Shown one piece after another: positions 51,346 to 60,143 of a DNA stretch of 64,000 bases. The DNA is taken from NCBI GenBank assembly GCA_963795195.1, contig CAWCGU010000006.1, positions 2,604,001-2,668,000 on the forward strand, read 5' to 3'. The stretch's first letter is position 1, and the number at the start of each line of letters is the position of its first letter. The DNA comes from CAWCGU01 sp963795195. GTDB taxonomy: Bacteria; Actinomycetota; Thermoleophilia; Solirubrobacterales; 70-9. The notes beneath the pieces were generated by a model that was not told the DNA's origin, made no database searches, and saw only the letters and a list, made by a program, of their open reading frames with translations. The position numbers and the translations under genes were made by a program.

Positions 51346-52743
51346 TCAACCGAGCTTCGGGGTTGTCCAGCTGGCGGCGAGTCGCCCACTGAGCTCCTCA
51401 GCCAGTTCCGACGCCGGAATCCGCACCTGCTCCAACGAGTCGCGGTCGCGAAGGGTGACGGTGCCGTCCTCCATCGTCTGGCCGTCGACGGTCACGCCCC
51501 AAGGTGTCCCGATCTCGTCCTGGCGGCGGTAGCGCTTGCCGATCGAGCCGCCCGCGTCGTACTCGGCGGCGAGTGCATCGGGCAGCGACTTGAAGATCTC
51601 GCGGGCCTTCTCCGGCATGCCCTCCTTGTTGACGAGCGGCAGTACGGCCACTTTCACCGGCGCCAGGCGCGGGTGCAGGTGCAAGACGGTGCGCTCGCGC
51701 CCATCGACGGCCTCGACCTCGTACGAATCGGTCAGGAAGGCCAGAACCGCGCGATCAACTCCGGCGGCGGGTTCGATCACGTGGGGGACGTAACGGTCGC
51801 CCGACTGCTGGTCGAAGTACTCGAGCTTCTCGCCGGAGAACTTGGCGTGCTGGGTGAGGTCGAAGTTGCCGCGGTTGGCGATCCCCTCGAGCTCGGAGAA
51901 GCCCATCGGGAACTCGTACTCGATGTCGGATGTGGCGCTCGAGTAATGGGAGAGCTCATCGGCGCCGTGCGCACGCAGGCGCAGCTTCGCCGGGCGAATC
52001 CCGAGGTCCGTGTACCAGCGCATCCGCTCCGCCATCCAGTGCTCGTGCCACTTCGTGACCTCGTCGGGTGGGGTGAAGTACTCCATCTCCATCTGCTCGA
52101 ACTCGCGCGTGCGGAAGATGAAGTTGCCCGGCGTGATCTCGTTGCGAAACGACTTGCCGATCTGGGCGATGCCGAAGGGTGGCTTCTTGCGGGCGAACTG
52201 GAGCACGTTCTTGAAGTTGATGAAGATTCCCTGTGCGGTCTCCGGGCGCAGGTAGACGACGGCGCCCGACTCCTCGACGGGACCCATGTGGGTCTTGAAC
52301 ATCAGGTTGAACTGGCGAGGCTCGGTCAGATCGCCGCCACATTGAGGGCATTTGATTTCGCCCTCGGCATCTTCGGCACCGAGCTGCTCGTCGCGAATAT
52401 GGTCCTCACGCCAGCGCTTCTTGCACTTGCCCAGGCACTGCACGAGGGGGTCAGTGAAGCCTTCGAGGTGCCCCGAGGCCTCCCAGACGCGCGGGTGCTG
52501 GAGGATCGCCGAGTCGAGGGCGACGATGTCGTCTCGCCCGCGAAGCATCGCCCGCCACCACTCGGCCTTGACGTTGTTCTTCAGCAGCACGCCGTAGTGC
52601 CCGAAGTCGTAGGTCGAGGCAAGCCCGCCGTAGATCTCGGAGGACTGGAAGATGAAACCGCGGCGCTTGCAGAGCGCAACGACCTCGTCGAGCGTCACCT
52701 CTGCGCCATCGGCTGGTGCGTCTTTTGCCTGCGTTTCGCCCAT
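51346..52743 (-). CDS. glyS: Glycine--tRNA ligase (homodimeric)
   Basis: The 465-residue class II synthetase starts at ATG 52743 with EVVALCKRRGFIFQSSEIYG, then GLASTYDFGHYGVLLKNNVK. It has the zinc-ribbon-like CLGKCKKRW and CPQCGGDLTEP, motif 2 FRNEITPGNFIFRTREFEQME, and motif 3-type ERTVLHLHPRLAPVKVAV with the anticodon-binding C-terminus. It charges tRNA-Gly. The longer frame to 52986 is not conserved and is rejected. No T-box leader is visible upstream. It is essential, and its frame is intact, unlike metG. Confidence 0.95.
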   Translation of the reverse strand: MGETQAKDAPADGAEVTLDEVVALCKRRGFIFQSSEIYGGLASTYDFGHYGVLLKNNVKAEWWRAMLRGRDDIVALDSAILQHPRVWEASGHLEGFTDPLVQCLGKCKKRWREDHIRDEQLGAEDAEGEIKCPQCGGDLTEPRQFNLMFKTHMGPVEESGAVVYLRPETAQGIFINFKNVLQFARKKPPFGIAQIGKSFRNEITPGNFIFRTREFEQMEMEYFTPPDEVTKWHEHWMAERMRWYTDLGIRPAKLRLRAHGADELSHYSSATSDIEYEFPMGFSELEGIANRGNFDLTQHAKFSGEKLEYFDQQSGDRYVPHVIEPAAGVDRAVLAFLTDSYEVEAVDGRERTVLHLHPRLAPVKVAVLPLVNKEGMPEKAREIFKSLPDALAAEYDAGGSIGKRYRRQDEIGTPWGVTVDGQTMEDGTVTLRDRDSLEQVRIPASELAEELSGRLAASWTTPKLG

Positions 52744-53045
52744 TTTGGGAATTCCCGGTCTAGAAGGGGTAAAGGTTTCGGCGCATGAGACCGATCTGTA
52801 CGTCACAATGCCCACGCATCCGTTCAGCAATATAGGACCGGACAGAAGTGGGACTATGACCGACATCCTGACGGGACCCCTGCGCGTAGGCCGCCACGTC
52901 GCCATCTGGCTGATCTGGCAATCGACCGGCGTCTCGCTGGTGCAGTCCAACGACGACGGCTGACGCCGGCCGTCGCTTTGCGCCAAAGGGGGCCGCTCCG
53001 CCAGCTTTCGGGAGCCTGAATGCGCCCTGCGATAATCGCCGCCCC
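52744..53045. other. Intergenic region between glyS and the FmdB-type gene
   Basis: No convincing gene. A plus-strand 35-codon frame at 52857-52963 (starting MTDILTGPLRVGRHV) has no ribosome binding site of note and no recognisable family. The minus-strand frames are antisense-like. A promoter for glyS (minus) and one for the zinc-ribbon gene (plus) must lie here. Confidence 0.4.
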
Positions 53046-53375
53046 ATGCCCATCTACGAATACAAGTGCGCAGACGGCCACGAGTTCGAGGTCTTCCAGA
53101 GGATGGCCGACGACCCCGTGACCGAGTGCGAAGTCTGCGGCAAACCGGTCGGGCGGATCTTCCGGCCCGTCGCGGTCCACTTCAAGGGCTCGGGCTTCTA
53201 CACGACCGACTACGCAAAGAAGAAGTCGGTCCCGGCCAATTCCGACGGCAGTGGTTCCAAAGACTCGGGCTCCAAGGAATCCAAGAGCTCGGATTCGAAA
53301 AGCTCAGATTCGAGCTCTTCGTCGTCTTCATCTTCGTCCTCGGACTCAAAGAGCAAGACGAGCAGCGACAAGTAG
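53046..53375 (+). CDS. FmdB-type zinc-ribbon protein with serine-rich tail
   Basis: The 109-residue protein starts MPIYEYKCADGHEFEVFQRM, the FmdB/regulatory zinc-ribbon signature, with the second cysteine pair in ECEVCGKPVG and the aromatic GSGFYTTDYA. After residue ~62 it turns into a low-complexity tail of about 47 residues, mostly serine with aspartate, lysine and glycine, ending KTSSDK. The tail is encoded by a TCT/TCG-rich repeat-like stretch (53270-53370). Homologues are common small proteins of uncertain role, possibly nucleic acid-associated. It converges with the LCP gene 27 bases downstream. Confidence 0.85.
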   Translation: MPIYEYKCADGHEFEVFQRMADDPVTECEVCGKPVGRIFRPVAVHFKGSGFYTTDYAKKKSVPANSDGSGSKDSGSKESKSSDSKSSDSSSSSSSSSSSDSKSKTSSDK

Positions 53376-53402
53376 CTCGCGGCGCCCGCACGGAAGCCTG
53401 TG

Positions 53403-54650
53403 TCAGCCCGGCGAGCACACCGGCGTCTCTGGTGGCTCGTCGCCGGTCAGCTCAGTCACCTTGGCGATGCACTCTTCGACCGGGACGATCAGGTTGCCCG
53501 CGACGTCGGCGCCCGTGGGTTCGAGGATCTCGGCGGCTGAGCCGCCGCCGAGGAGGACGGGGACCATCAGCTGGGGCATTGTCAGGGCGCCCATGTCGCT
53601 GACCAGGGCTTTGGGGGCGTTCCAGGCGATCAGCGGCCCCTTGATGAAGTTGATCGGGAGGCGGAGGGGGTCGGTGAGGCGGCCCTTGATGCCGGAGATC
53701 ACCGCCTGCTGGAGCTCGGCGCGGAAGAGGTCGGGCAGGGGGGCGTCGGCGTTGCCGTCGCCGTCGCAGTCGCTTACTCGGGTGCGGGCCAGCGCCAGCG
53801 CCTGCAGGCCGTCGAGGTCGCTTTGGCCTTTGGGGAGGTCGAGAGTGATGCCTCCGTTCGCGGCCCCGCCGGAGACCTCGGCGCAGACGGGCTCGTCCAG
53901 ATCGACCTCGATCCCTCCGAGCGCGTCGACGAACTCGCGGAACCCGCGGAAGTCGACGATCGCGACGTGGTCGATCTCGATCCCGAGAAAGTCCTCGACG
54001 GTTCTGACCTGCAGGGCGGCGCCGCCGAAGGCGTAGGCAGCGTTGATCTTCTGGGTGTCGTGCCCGGGGATTGCGGCCAGTGTGTCCCGGGAGATCGAGA
54101 GCCGGCGGAATGTCGTGCCGCCTGCGCGCACGACCATGATCGTGTCCGCCCTGTACGGCTCGCAATCGGCCGGAGGCGCCTTGCCGGCGGCCGCCGCCTC
54201 GTAGCAGCCCTTGGCCGCCGCCTCGTCGTCGGAAGCGAACTCTGGTGCCCGCACGTCCGTTCCCAGCACCAGGATGTTCTGCGGGATGGCGGAGAGGAAC
54301 GGGTTTCCGTCGAGTTTGTCGCCGACGTTCCCCGCCAGCTTGCCCTTCTGGATCTGGGCGGAGATCGCGAACGAGATCATGCTGATCAGGGTCCAGCCGA
54401 CGATTCCGAGCACGATCCAGCGCAGCCAGCGTCGCGGACTGCGGGCGGACGGGGCCGACGGGCCGGGGGCCGGAGGCGGCAGTTGATCGCCTTTGCCGGT
54501 GTCGCCTGAGGCCCGCTTCAAGCGCTCCTTGAGCTTCGAGAGATCGGCCCCGCCGCCCAGGCCGCGCCGGGATCGATAGACCTTGTAGTCCGGAGGCGGA
54601 TCGCCGCCGCCAGGCGTCTGTTCGCCTCCCGGCGGTTGGTCGGCTGCCAT
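53403..54650 (-). CDS. LytR-CpsA-Psr (LCP) family cell-wall glycopolymer ligase
   Basis: The 415-residue protein has a cytoplasmic, proline-rich N-terminus, one transmembrane helix (RWIVLGIVGWTLISMISFAI, near residue 75-95), then the extracellular LCP domain: NILVLGTDVRAPE, YRADTIMVVRAGGTTFRRLSISRD, GHDTQKINAAYAFGG and VDALGGIEVDLDEP. These correspond to the arginine/aspartate residues that bind pyrophosphate lipid and Mg. It attaches glycopolymers such as arabinogalactan or teichoic acid-like chains to peptidoglycan. The insertion of CEPYRAD-containing residues near position 150 with two cysteines is typical of actinobacterial members. Confidence 0.92.
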   Translation of the reverse strand: MAADQPPGGEQTPGGGDPPPDYKVYRSRRGLGGGADLSKLKERLKRASGDTGKGDQLPPPAPGPSAPSARSPRRWLRWIVLGIVGWTLISMISFAISAQIQKGKLAGNVGDKLDGNPFLSAIPQNILVLGTDVRAPEFASDDEAAAKGCYEAAAAGKAPPADCEPYRADTIMVVRAGGTTFRRLSISRDTLAAIPGHDTQKINAAYAFGGAALQVRTVEDFLGIEIDHVAIVDFRGFREFVDALGGIEVDLDEPVCAEVSGGAANGGITLDLPKGQSDLDGLQALALARTRVSDCDGDGNADAPLPDLFRAELQQAVISGIKGRLTDPLRLPINFIKGPLIAWNAPKALVSDMGALTMPQLMVPVLLGGGSAAEILEPTGADVAGNLIVPVEECIAKVTELTGDEPPETPVCSPG

Positions 54651-54698
54651 CAGCAGCTATCAATACTGGCGTATGCAACCTCGGCAAACGGCAAGGAC

Positions 54699-55676
54699 AT
54701 GATCGCGGGCGACGCGATCGGAGTCGATCTGGGCGGAACCAAGATGGCCGTCGGTGTGGTCGATGGCGATCAGCAGGTGTCCTACCGCAACAAGGAGCCG
54801 TCGCTCGGCCTCAGCCAGGAGGAGCTGCTCGCCGACCTCCGCCGGGAACTCGACGAAGCCAGGGCTGCTCGCCCGGGCGTGCTTGCGGCCGGTCTCGGGA
54901 TCCCGTGCACGATCGACCGTGAGCGCGGGTTCGCGATCAACGCGGTCAATCTGCCGATCAGCGGGGTGCCGATCCGCGACCTGATGCACGAGCACGTCGG
55001 CCTGCCGGTGTTCATCGACAACGACGCAAATGTTGCGGCGCTCGCCGAGTTTCTGTTCGGCGCGGCCCGCGGGGCGCAGAATGTGGTGATGATGACCATC
55101 GGAACCGGCATCGGCGGAGGCCTGATTCTCGACGGCAAGGTCTATCGCGGCACGACCGGCGCCGGCGCGGAGCTCGGGCACATGGTGATCCAGGCGGACG
55201 GACCGCCCTGCCAGGGCACCTGCCCCAATCACGGTTGCGTCGAGTCGCTTGCCTCGGGCACGGCGCTCGGGCGCGAGGGAGCGGCCGCCGCACAGACTTC
55301 GCCGGATTCGGCCCTGGGTAAGGCGCTGGCCGCGGGTGAGGAGATAACCGGCAAGACGGTCAGCGACGCCGCGCTCGAGGGTGACGAGACCGCGCGCGAC
55401 GTGATTGCGCTGATCGGCACCCGGATCGGCATCGCCTGCGCGAGCTACGCGAACATCTTCGATCCCGACGTGATCGTGATCGGCGGCGGCGTGATCGCCG
55501 CCGGCGACCTCCTGCTGGAGCCGGCCCGCGAGGAGCTTCGCGGCCGCGCCCTGCCGCCGATGAACAAGGTGCCGATCGTGGCAGCGAAAATGGGCGGTGA
55601 AGCAGGCATGATCGGAGCTGCGGCGATGGCGATGATCGAGCTCGAGGACTCCGCCGGCGCAGGGGGTGGGGGCTGA
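54699..55676 (+). CDS. ROK-family sugar kinase (glucokinase-like)
   Basis: The 325-residue kinase starts MIAGDAIGVDLGGTKMAVGV, the ATP-binding phosphate-1 motif. It then has GIPCTIDRERG, the sugar-binding FIDNDANVAALAEF, TIGTGIGGGLILDG (phosphate-2) and the ROK zinc motif CQGTCPNHGCVESLASG with GAELGH upstream. DPDVIVIGGGVIAAGD is the adenosine motif. ATG 54699 is preferred over an upstream ATG in the same frame because the motif begins right after it. It phosphorylates glucose or a related sugar. The rsmI gene follows, overlapping by one base. Confidence 0.92.
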   Translation: MIAGDAIGVDLGGTKMAVGVVDGDQQVSYRNKEPSLGLSQEELLADLRRELDEARAARPGVLAAGLGIPCTIDRERGFAINAVNLPISGVPIRDLMHEHVGLPVFIDNDANVAALAEFLFGAARGAQNVVMMTIGTGIGGGLILDGKVYRGTTGAGAELGHMVIQADGPPCQGTCPNHGCVESLASGTALGREGAAAAQTSPDSALGKALAAGEEITGKTVSDAALEGDETARDVIALIGTRIGIACASYANIFDPDVIVIGGGVIAAGDLLLEPAREELRGRALPPMNKVPIVAAKMGGEAGMIGAAAMAMIELEDSAGAGGGG

Positions 55677-56572
55677 TGGACGCCCCGCCGGCAGGGGCGC
55701 AGGCGGACGAGCCGCGCAGCTCGAGCCGTCGTGGCGCCACGCCCGCAACCGGCCGATTGGCCGTTTGCGCGACGCCGATCGGCAACATGGGCGACCTAAC
55801 CCCCCGCGTCCGCCGGGCGCTCGAGGAGGCTGACATCGTCGCCTGCGAGGACACCCGCTTGGCGGGAAGGCTGTTCGAGAAGCTGGAGGTGAAGCCGCCG
55901 AAGCTCGTCTCTTACCACGACAACAACGAGGCGGAGCGTGCCCGCCAACTCGTGCGCTCGATCGAGCGCGGTGCCAAGGTGGCACTGATCACCGACGCCG
56001 GCATGCCAAGCATCTCGGACCCCGGCTACCGCCTGATCAGCGCCTGCATCGACCGCTCCCTCGACCTCGAGGTGCTGCCCGGGCCCTCGGCTGTCACGAC
56101 CGCGGTCGTGGCTTCAGGCCTGCCGTCGCACCGCTGGCGGTTCGAGGGCTTCCTGCCTCGCCGCGCCGGGGAGCTCGAACGCGTGCTCCAGGGCGGCGAG
56201 ACCGTGGTCGCGTTCGAGTCCCCGCGCCGCCTGCCCAAGTCGCTGGCGGCGCTCGCCGGCATCGCCCCGGAGCGGCCCGCGGCCGTCTGCCGCGAGCTGA
56301 CCAAGATCCACGAGGAGATCGCCCGTGGCACGCTCTCCGAGCTTGCCCGCCGTTTCCGCGACGACGTCAAAGGCGAGATCGTGCTGGTGATCGGCCCCGC
56401 CTCCGACCCGCACGACCCGGCGGGTGACTACGCCTTCGCCGTCGACGCCCTGCGCTCGCTTGTGCGCTCGGGTGCCAAGCCTCGCGCAGCGGCAAGCATC
56501 GTCGCCGCGTTGACCGGCGTCAGCGCCAACGATCTCTACACGGGCCTAACGGGGCGCGAACCCCGCCGGTAG
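55676..56572 (+). CDS. rsmI: 16S rRNA (cytidine-1402-2'-O)-methyltransferase RsmI
   Basis: The 298-residue protein has a leading unconserved ~25 residues, then RLAVCATPIGNMGDLTPRVR, the SAM-binding TPIGN motif, EEADIVACEDTRLAGRLF, YHDNNEAERARQLV, GMPSISDPGYRLI and PGPSAVTTAVVASGLPSHRW. This is the tetrapyrrole methylase fold of RsmI. It modifies C1402 in the decoding centre of 16S rRNA. Its ATG overlaps the ROK stop (TGATG). The C-terminal GEIVLVIG and the final helical domain are complete. Confidence 0.95.
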   Translation: MDAPPAGAQADEPRSSSRRGATPATGRLAVCATPIGNMGDLTPRVRRALEEADIVACEDTRLAGRLFEKLEVKPPKLVSYHDNNEAERARQLVRSIERGAKVALITDAGMPSISDPGYRLISACIDRSLDLEVLPGPSAVTTAVVASGLPSHRWRFEGFLPRRAGELERVLQGGETVVAFESPRRLPKSLAALAGIAPERPAAVCRELTKIHEEIARGTLSELARRFRDDVKGEIVLVIGPASDPHDPAGDYAFAVDALRSLVRSGAKPRAAASIVAALTGVSANDLYTGLTGREPRR

Positions 56573-56725
56573 CAGGCGTAAGGCCGCGGGCGTGCCGCGT
56601 TCCCGTCGCGGCGCAGCCGTAGCCAAGGGGCAGGACTCGCTGCTTTAGGGGTGGCGGGCTGGCCGTGGACGGTCTGGCACACAAGGCGTCTGGTGCGCAC
56701 GAAATCCGGGCTCGAAGCCGTGAGA

Positions 56726-56760
56726 GTGCGATTTGGGTTGATATGCGACCCAAAGTGCAC
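56726..56760. promoter_or_regulatory. Inverted repeat upstream of the DUF6174-type gene
   Basis: TTTGGGT (56732-56738) and ACCCAAA (56748-56754) are exact reverse complements with a 9-base spacer. An outer GTGC (56726-56729) and GCAC (56757-56760) also pair. It lies 154 bases after rsmI and 71 bases before the next start, so it may be an operator or a weak stem for rsmI transcript termination. No regulator gene is adjacent. Confidence 0.4.
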
Positions 56761-56830
56761 GCTCACCGAATTTCGCCAGCGCTTTCGAATCCGGTCTGTG
56801 ACGGATCCCGCGCCCGCACGTAGGATCTGC

Positions 56831-57274
56831 ATGATGAAAAAGGCCAGCGTCCTTGTTGCAGGGTTTCTTTGCGTCGCCGCAGCCGCGACGGTCGGCACCG
56901 CAACCGCGAAGCCGCCCAACAGTCTCGTCGAGGAACGTCGCGCCGAGCTCGAGGCGGCTGAGGCGACCTGGGAGGCGGCTGCGGTCAGCGACTACCGCTA
57001 CCGCATCGAACTGATCTGCTTCTGCCCGCCGGCGCGCCCGGCGACAACCGTCGTCGATGGTGGTGTGCCCGAACCGACCCGGCCCCCGTACCGCAGGGTC
57101 AACACGGTCGAGAAGCTTTTCGGCTTCATCCGCGCAAACCTCGACAACGACAACCTCACGGTCAGGTATTCACCACTCGGTGTGCCTCGGCAGATCGGCA
57201 GCGATCCCGACTTCCAGATCGCCGACGAGGAGCAGTACTACACGATCGATCGCTTCAGGCGCTTGAAGCCGTAG
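56831..57274 (+). CDS. Secreted DUF6174-like protein
   Basis: The 147-residue protein starts at ATG 56831 or 56834 with a signal peptide (KKASVLVAGFLCVAAAATVG). The mature domain has WEAAAVSDYRYRIELICFCPP, a TTVVDGGV turn, TVEKLFGFIRANLDNDN and RYSPLGVPRQIGSDPDFQIADEEQYYTI. This pattern (W-x-YRY, a cysteine pair in CFC, F-x-x-I helix and a D-rich end) is that of DUF6174-type exported proteins with a single compact domain. Role unknown. It is followed after 38 bases by metG on the same strand. Confidence 0.75.
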   Translation: MMKKASVLVAGFLCVAAAATVGTATAKPPNSLVEERRAELEAAEATWEAAAVSDYRYRIELICFCPPARPATTVVDGGVPEPTRPPYRRVNTVEKLFGFIRANLDNDNLTVRYSPLGVPRQIGSDPDFQIADEEQYYTIDRFRRLKP

Positions 57275-57312
57275 GGGGGCCCGGGCCCGAGGGGCGAATA
57301 ACCTGCCTCGCG

Positions 57313-58834
57313 GTGGGCTTCTACATCACAACCCCGATCTACTACGTCAACGCCGAGCCGCACCTCGGCCACGCCTACTCGACGATCGCGGCAGACATCC
57401 TCGCCCGTCACATGCGCCAGCGCGGCGAGCGGGTCTTCCTCCAGACCGGGACGGATGAGCACGGCGAGCCCGTCGCGCACGCCGCCGAGCGCGAGGGCGT
57501 GACGCCGCGCGAGTTGGCGGACCGCAACGCCGAGCGCTTCCGGGCTCTGATGCCGAAGATAGGCGTGCAAGAGGACTTCTTCATCCGCACCTCCGACCCC
57601 GCCCACATCGAGCGTGTCCAGGAGATCATGCAGCGGGTCCACGACAACGGGCATGTCTTCGAGGGGAGCTACGAGGGCTGGTACTGCCCTCGCTGCGCCG
57701 ATTTCAAGACCGAGTCAGAACTCGGCGAGGGCAATACCTGCCCGATCCACAAGATCACGCTCGAGCGCGTCAGGGAAGACAACTGGTTCTTCCGCCTTTC
57801 CGCCTTCCAGGAGCCGCTGGAGAAGCTTTACGCCGACCAGCCCGGTTTCGTGCTGCCGGACTTCCGCCGCAACGAGGCGCTTTCGTTCATCAAGGGCGGG
57901 CTCCAGGACGTTTCGCTGTCGCGGCCCAACCTGACCTGGGGGGTGCCGCTGCCGTGGGATCCAGGCCAGGTGATGTACGTCTGGTTCGACGCCCTCCTCA
58001 ACTACGTGACAGGCCCTGCATTTGCACGCGACGGGCAGGATCTGACCGAGGAGTTCTGGCCGGCCGACTGGCACATCCTCGCCAAGGACATCCTCAAGTT
58101 CCATGCCGTGATCTGGCCGGCGCTGCTGATGGCCGCCGGACTCGAGCTGCCCGAAGCGGATGTTCATCCACGGCTTCCTGCTGATGGACGGCGAGAAGAT
58201 GTCGAAGTCGCTCGGCAACGTGCTCGACCCCTTCGAGGTGATCGAGCGTTTCGGCGCCGACGCGCTGCGTTTCTACTGCTTTCGCGAGGTCAGCTTTGGC
58301 CAGGACGGCTCGATCTCGCCTGCCGGCTTCGAGACCCGCTACGAGACCGAGCTCGCCAACGACCTGGGCAACCTCGCCTCGCGCACGCTCGCGATGGTCG
58401 ATCGCTACCGCGACGGCGTCGTCCCGGAGGCAGGAGTCGATCCGGTGCTGGCCGAGGGGGATGCTGCGCTTTCAGGACTAGCCGCTTCTGTCAGCGCGCT
58501 GCTCGATGAGGCCGAGCTGACCGGCGCCCTGGAAACGGCCTGGACGCGTGTGCGCCGGCTGAATCGCTACGTCGAGGAGTCGCGGCCGTGGGATCTCGCC
58601 AAGGACGAGGACGCAGCCGAGCGGCTCGACCAGGTCCTCTACTCGCTCGTCGAGGGCCTGCGCGTGATCGCCCTGGTACTGGTTCCCTATATGCCGCCGT
58701 CCTGCGAGATCCTGCTCTCGGCTCTCGGTGAGAGTGAACGCGGCCTGCGCGAGTTCGGGTCGCTCGGGGGAGGGCAGTCCGTCGAGCGGATCGCTCCGCT
58801 CTTCCCCAAGGTGGAGCTGGAGGCGAGCGCGTGA
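57313..58834 (+). CDS. metG: Methionine--tRNA ligase, frame broken by one base
   Basis: The protein starts GTG 57313 with YYVNAEPHLGHAYSTIAADI (HIGH-like). The zinc knuckle is CPRCADFKTESELGEGNTC. The first frame runs to LLMAAGLELP, and the frame one base away resumes at FIHGFLLMDGEKMSKSLGNV, with the KMSKS loop, then ALRFYCFREVSFGQDGS. Removing one C from the CCC at 58150-58152 restores LPKRMFIHG and gives 506 residues. MetRS is normally essential and single-copy, so a sequencing or assembly indel is likelier than a dead gene, unless another copy exists. The end overlaps the next gene by four bases. Confidence 0.85.
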
Positions 58835-59505
58835 AGTACGTGATTCGGGCATTTCTCGGGCTCGGCCTGATGGCCCTCTCGATCACCTCGGCGAGCTACG
58901 CGCTCTACCAGTTCCTGCAGATCGGCACCTGTGCGAGCGGCGGGCCCTACGTCTCCGCGCGCGAATGCCCGGACGACATCGAGGGCCTCTTCTTCCTGAT
59001 GATCGGTGGCATCTTCTTGGCCTTCATCGCGACCGGCATCTACGCGTTTCGCGGCGAGCCGCCCGGCGGGGGTGGAAAGCGCAGCGCCGCGGCTCCGATC
59101 GTAATGTGGTGCGGGCTCTTTCTCGGTATGTCGTTTGCATCGTTCTGGGGCGTTTGGGGGCCGGACGCGAACCCTGGACCCGGCGGCAAGGAGGGAGGGC
59201 TAATCGTGGCGTTCCTGTTCGCGGTGATGGGTGCGGCGGCGCTGCCGTTCATCTTCTCCGGCAAGCGGCCGTGGTCCGTGGAGTCCGGGGTGAAATCCCT
59301 CTCGGGGCTGCGAACCGCGATCAAAACCGGCGGAACCGGGGTGGCGGTCGGCGGGACGGCGCCGCCGCTGTCGTCTCGGGCGTCATCCGGCGACGACGAG
59401 GTCGCTCGTCTCGAGCGCCTCAGCCGCCTGCGCGCCGAGGGCACGATCACCGAGGCCGAGTTCCAGGAGCTCAAGGACAAGATCGTTGGCGGAGGCGCGC
59501 CGTGA
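58831..59505 (+). CDS. Membrane protein with SHOCT domain
   Basis: The 224-residue protein has a GTG start overlapping the metG stop. It has four hydrophobic helices, including AFLGLGLMALSITSASYALY, GLFFLMIGGIFLAFIATGIY, IVMWCGLFLGMSFASF and LIVAFLFAVMGAAALPFIF. After a soluble linker it ends with ARLERLSRLRAEGTITEAEF and QELKDKIVGG, a SHOCT domain. Such proteins are common in actinobacteria and have no assigned role. The next gene starts at GTG 59502 inside its stop (GTGA), so both are translationally coupled. Confidence 0.8.
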   Translation: MKYVIRAFLGLGLMALSITSASYALYQFLQIGTCASGGPYVSARECPDDIEGLFFLMIGGIFLAFIATGIYAFRGEPPGGGGKRSAAAPIVMWCGLFLGMSFASFWGVWGPDANPGPGGKEGGLIVAFLFAVMGAAALPFIFSGKRPWSVESGVKSLSGLRTAIKTGGTGVAVGGTAPPLSSRASSGDDEVARLERLSRLRAEGTITEAEFQELKDKIVGGGAP

Positions 59506-60026
59506 ACCCGATTCCGCCGCTCGTCAGCATCATCGCGATCGCAGCCGGCGTTTGGGGCGGCCTGGCGCTGGGTGCGAGCGCGACGCCGCAGCTGCCTGAC
59601 CCCGCGATCGACCCGGGGGTGGCGGCCGCGGAGCCCGTCAGCGGCGACGACCCCGACTCGCTCTTCCACGCCGACCCGTTGAGCGCGGCTCTTGATCAGA
59701 CGCTCGAGCAGTTCCCCGCCGCACAGACGGTCTCGAACGTGCTGATCGAGCCGGGCGAACTGCGTGCCAACGCCGTCGAGGGCGTCAACGTCCTTCCACT
59801 CGAGGATCTGCCCGTGGAGGCGCCCGAGCGGATCATCGTCGCCGTCAGCGAGCTGCGCGTGGAGCAGGGAGCGAAACCGGTGACGCTCGACGACGTCAAG
59901 TACTTCAGCTGGAGCCCGGCGAACCCGACGAAGAGCGAGTGGTCCGTGCTCCTCGACATCACCACGGCCGGACCGCCGACTCAGTTCTCCGCCAGTCGTG
60001 ACGGTAGTCGCGTGCGAACCGGGTGA
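59502..60026 (+). CDS. Exported protein of unknown function
   Basis: The 174-residue protein starts at GTG 59502 (MNPIPPLVSIIAIAAGVWGG), with an N-terminal hydrophobic segment that could be a signal peptide or anchor. An acidic alanine/proline linker, DPAIDPGVAAAEPVSGDDPD, follows. The mature part contains QFPAAQTVSNVLIEPGELRA, DLPVEAPERIIVAVSELRVE and KYFSWSPANPTKSEWSVLLD. The last block suggests a beta-rich domain. No family recognised. It is coupled to the SHOCT membrane protein and likely part of the metG-to-here transcript. Confidence 0.72.
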   Translation: MNPIPPLVSIIAIAAGVWGGLALGASATPQLPDPAIDPGVAAAEPVSGDDPDSLFHADPLSAALDQTLEQFPAAQTVSNVLIEPGELRANAVEGVNVLPLEDLPVEAPERIIVAVSELRVEQGAKPVTLDDVKYFSWSPANPTKSEWSVLLDITTAGPPTQFSASRDGSRVRTG

Positions 60027-60062
60027 GCGTGATCGCCCTCGGGGCGCGGGCGCAGTTCAACC

Positions 60063-60081
60063 GCAAGCGTCTACCGCTTGC
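60063..60081. terminator. Hairpin after the exported protein gene
   Basis: GCAAGCG (60063-60069) and CGCTTGC (60075-60081) are exact reverse complements around the loop TCTAC, 36 bases past the stop at 60026. There is no T run, but the position before the tatD gene is suitable for transcript end or attenuation. Confidence 0.4.
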
Positions 60082-60143
60082 CGGCAACCCCAGCTCCCTG
60101 CCTAAAGAAGCCCATCGGACGCGAGGTTCTTAGACTCCCGCGG

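Noticed and set aside
52857..52963. 35-codon plus-strand frame before the FmdB-type gene
   Set aside because: No ribosome binding site, no domain, and too short for a confident call.
54660..55985. Long minus-strand open frame opposite the ROK kinase and rsmI
   Set aside because: Antisense of conserved genes, arginine/alanine/histidine-rich translation typical of GC-rich shadows.
58728..60026. Single long frame running from metG into the exported protein
   Set aside because: It crosses two true genes in the wrong frame; only its last part (from 59502) is coding.
60027..60143. tRNA-like stem before tatD
   Set aside because: Only one hairpin (60063-60081) is convincing; there is no acceptor stem or anticodon arm.
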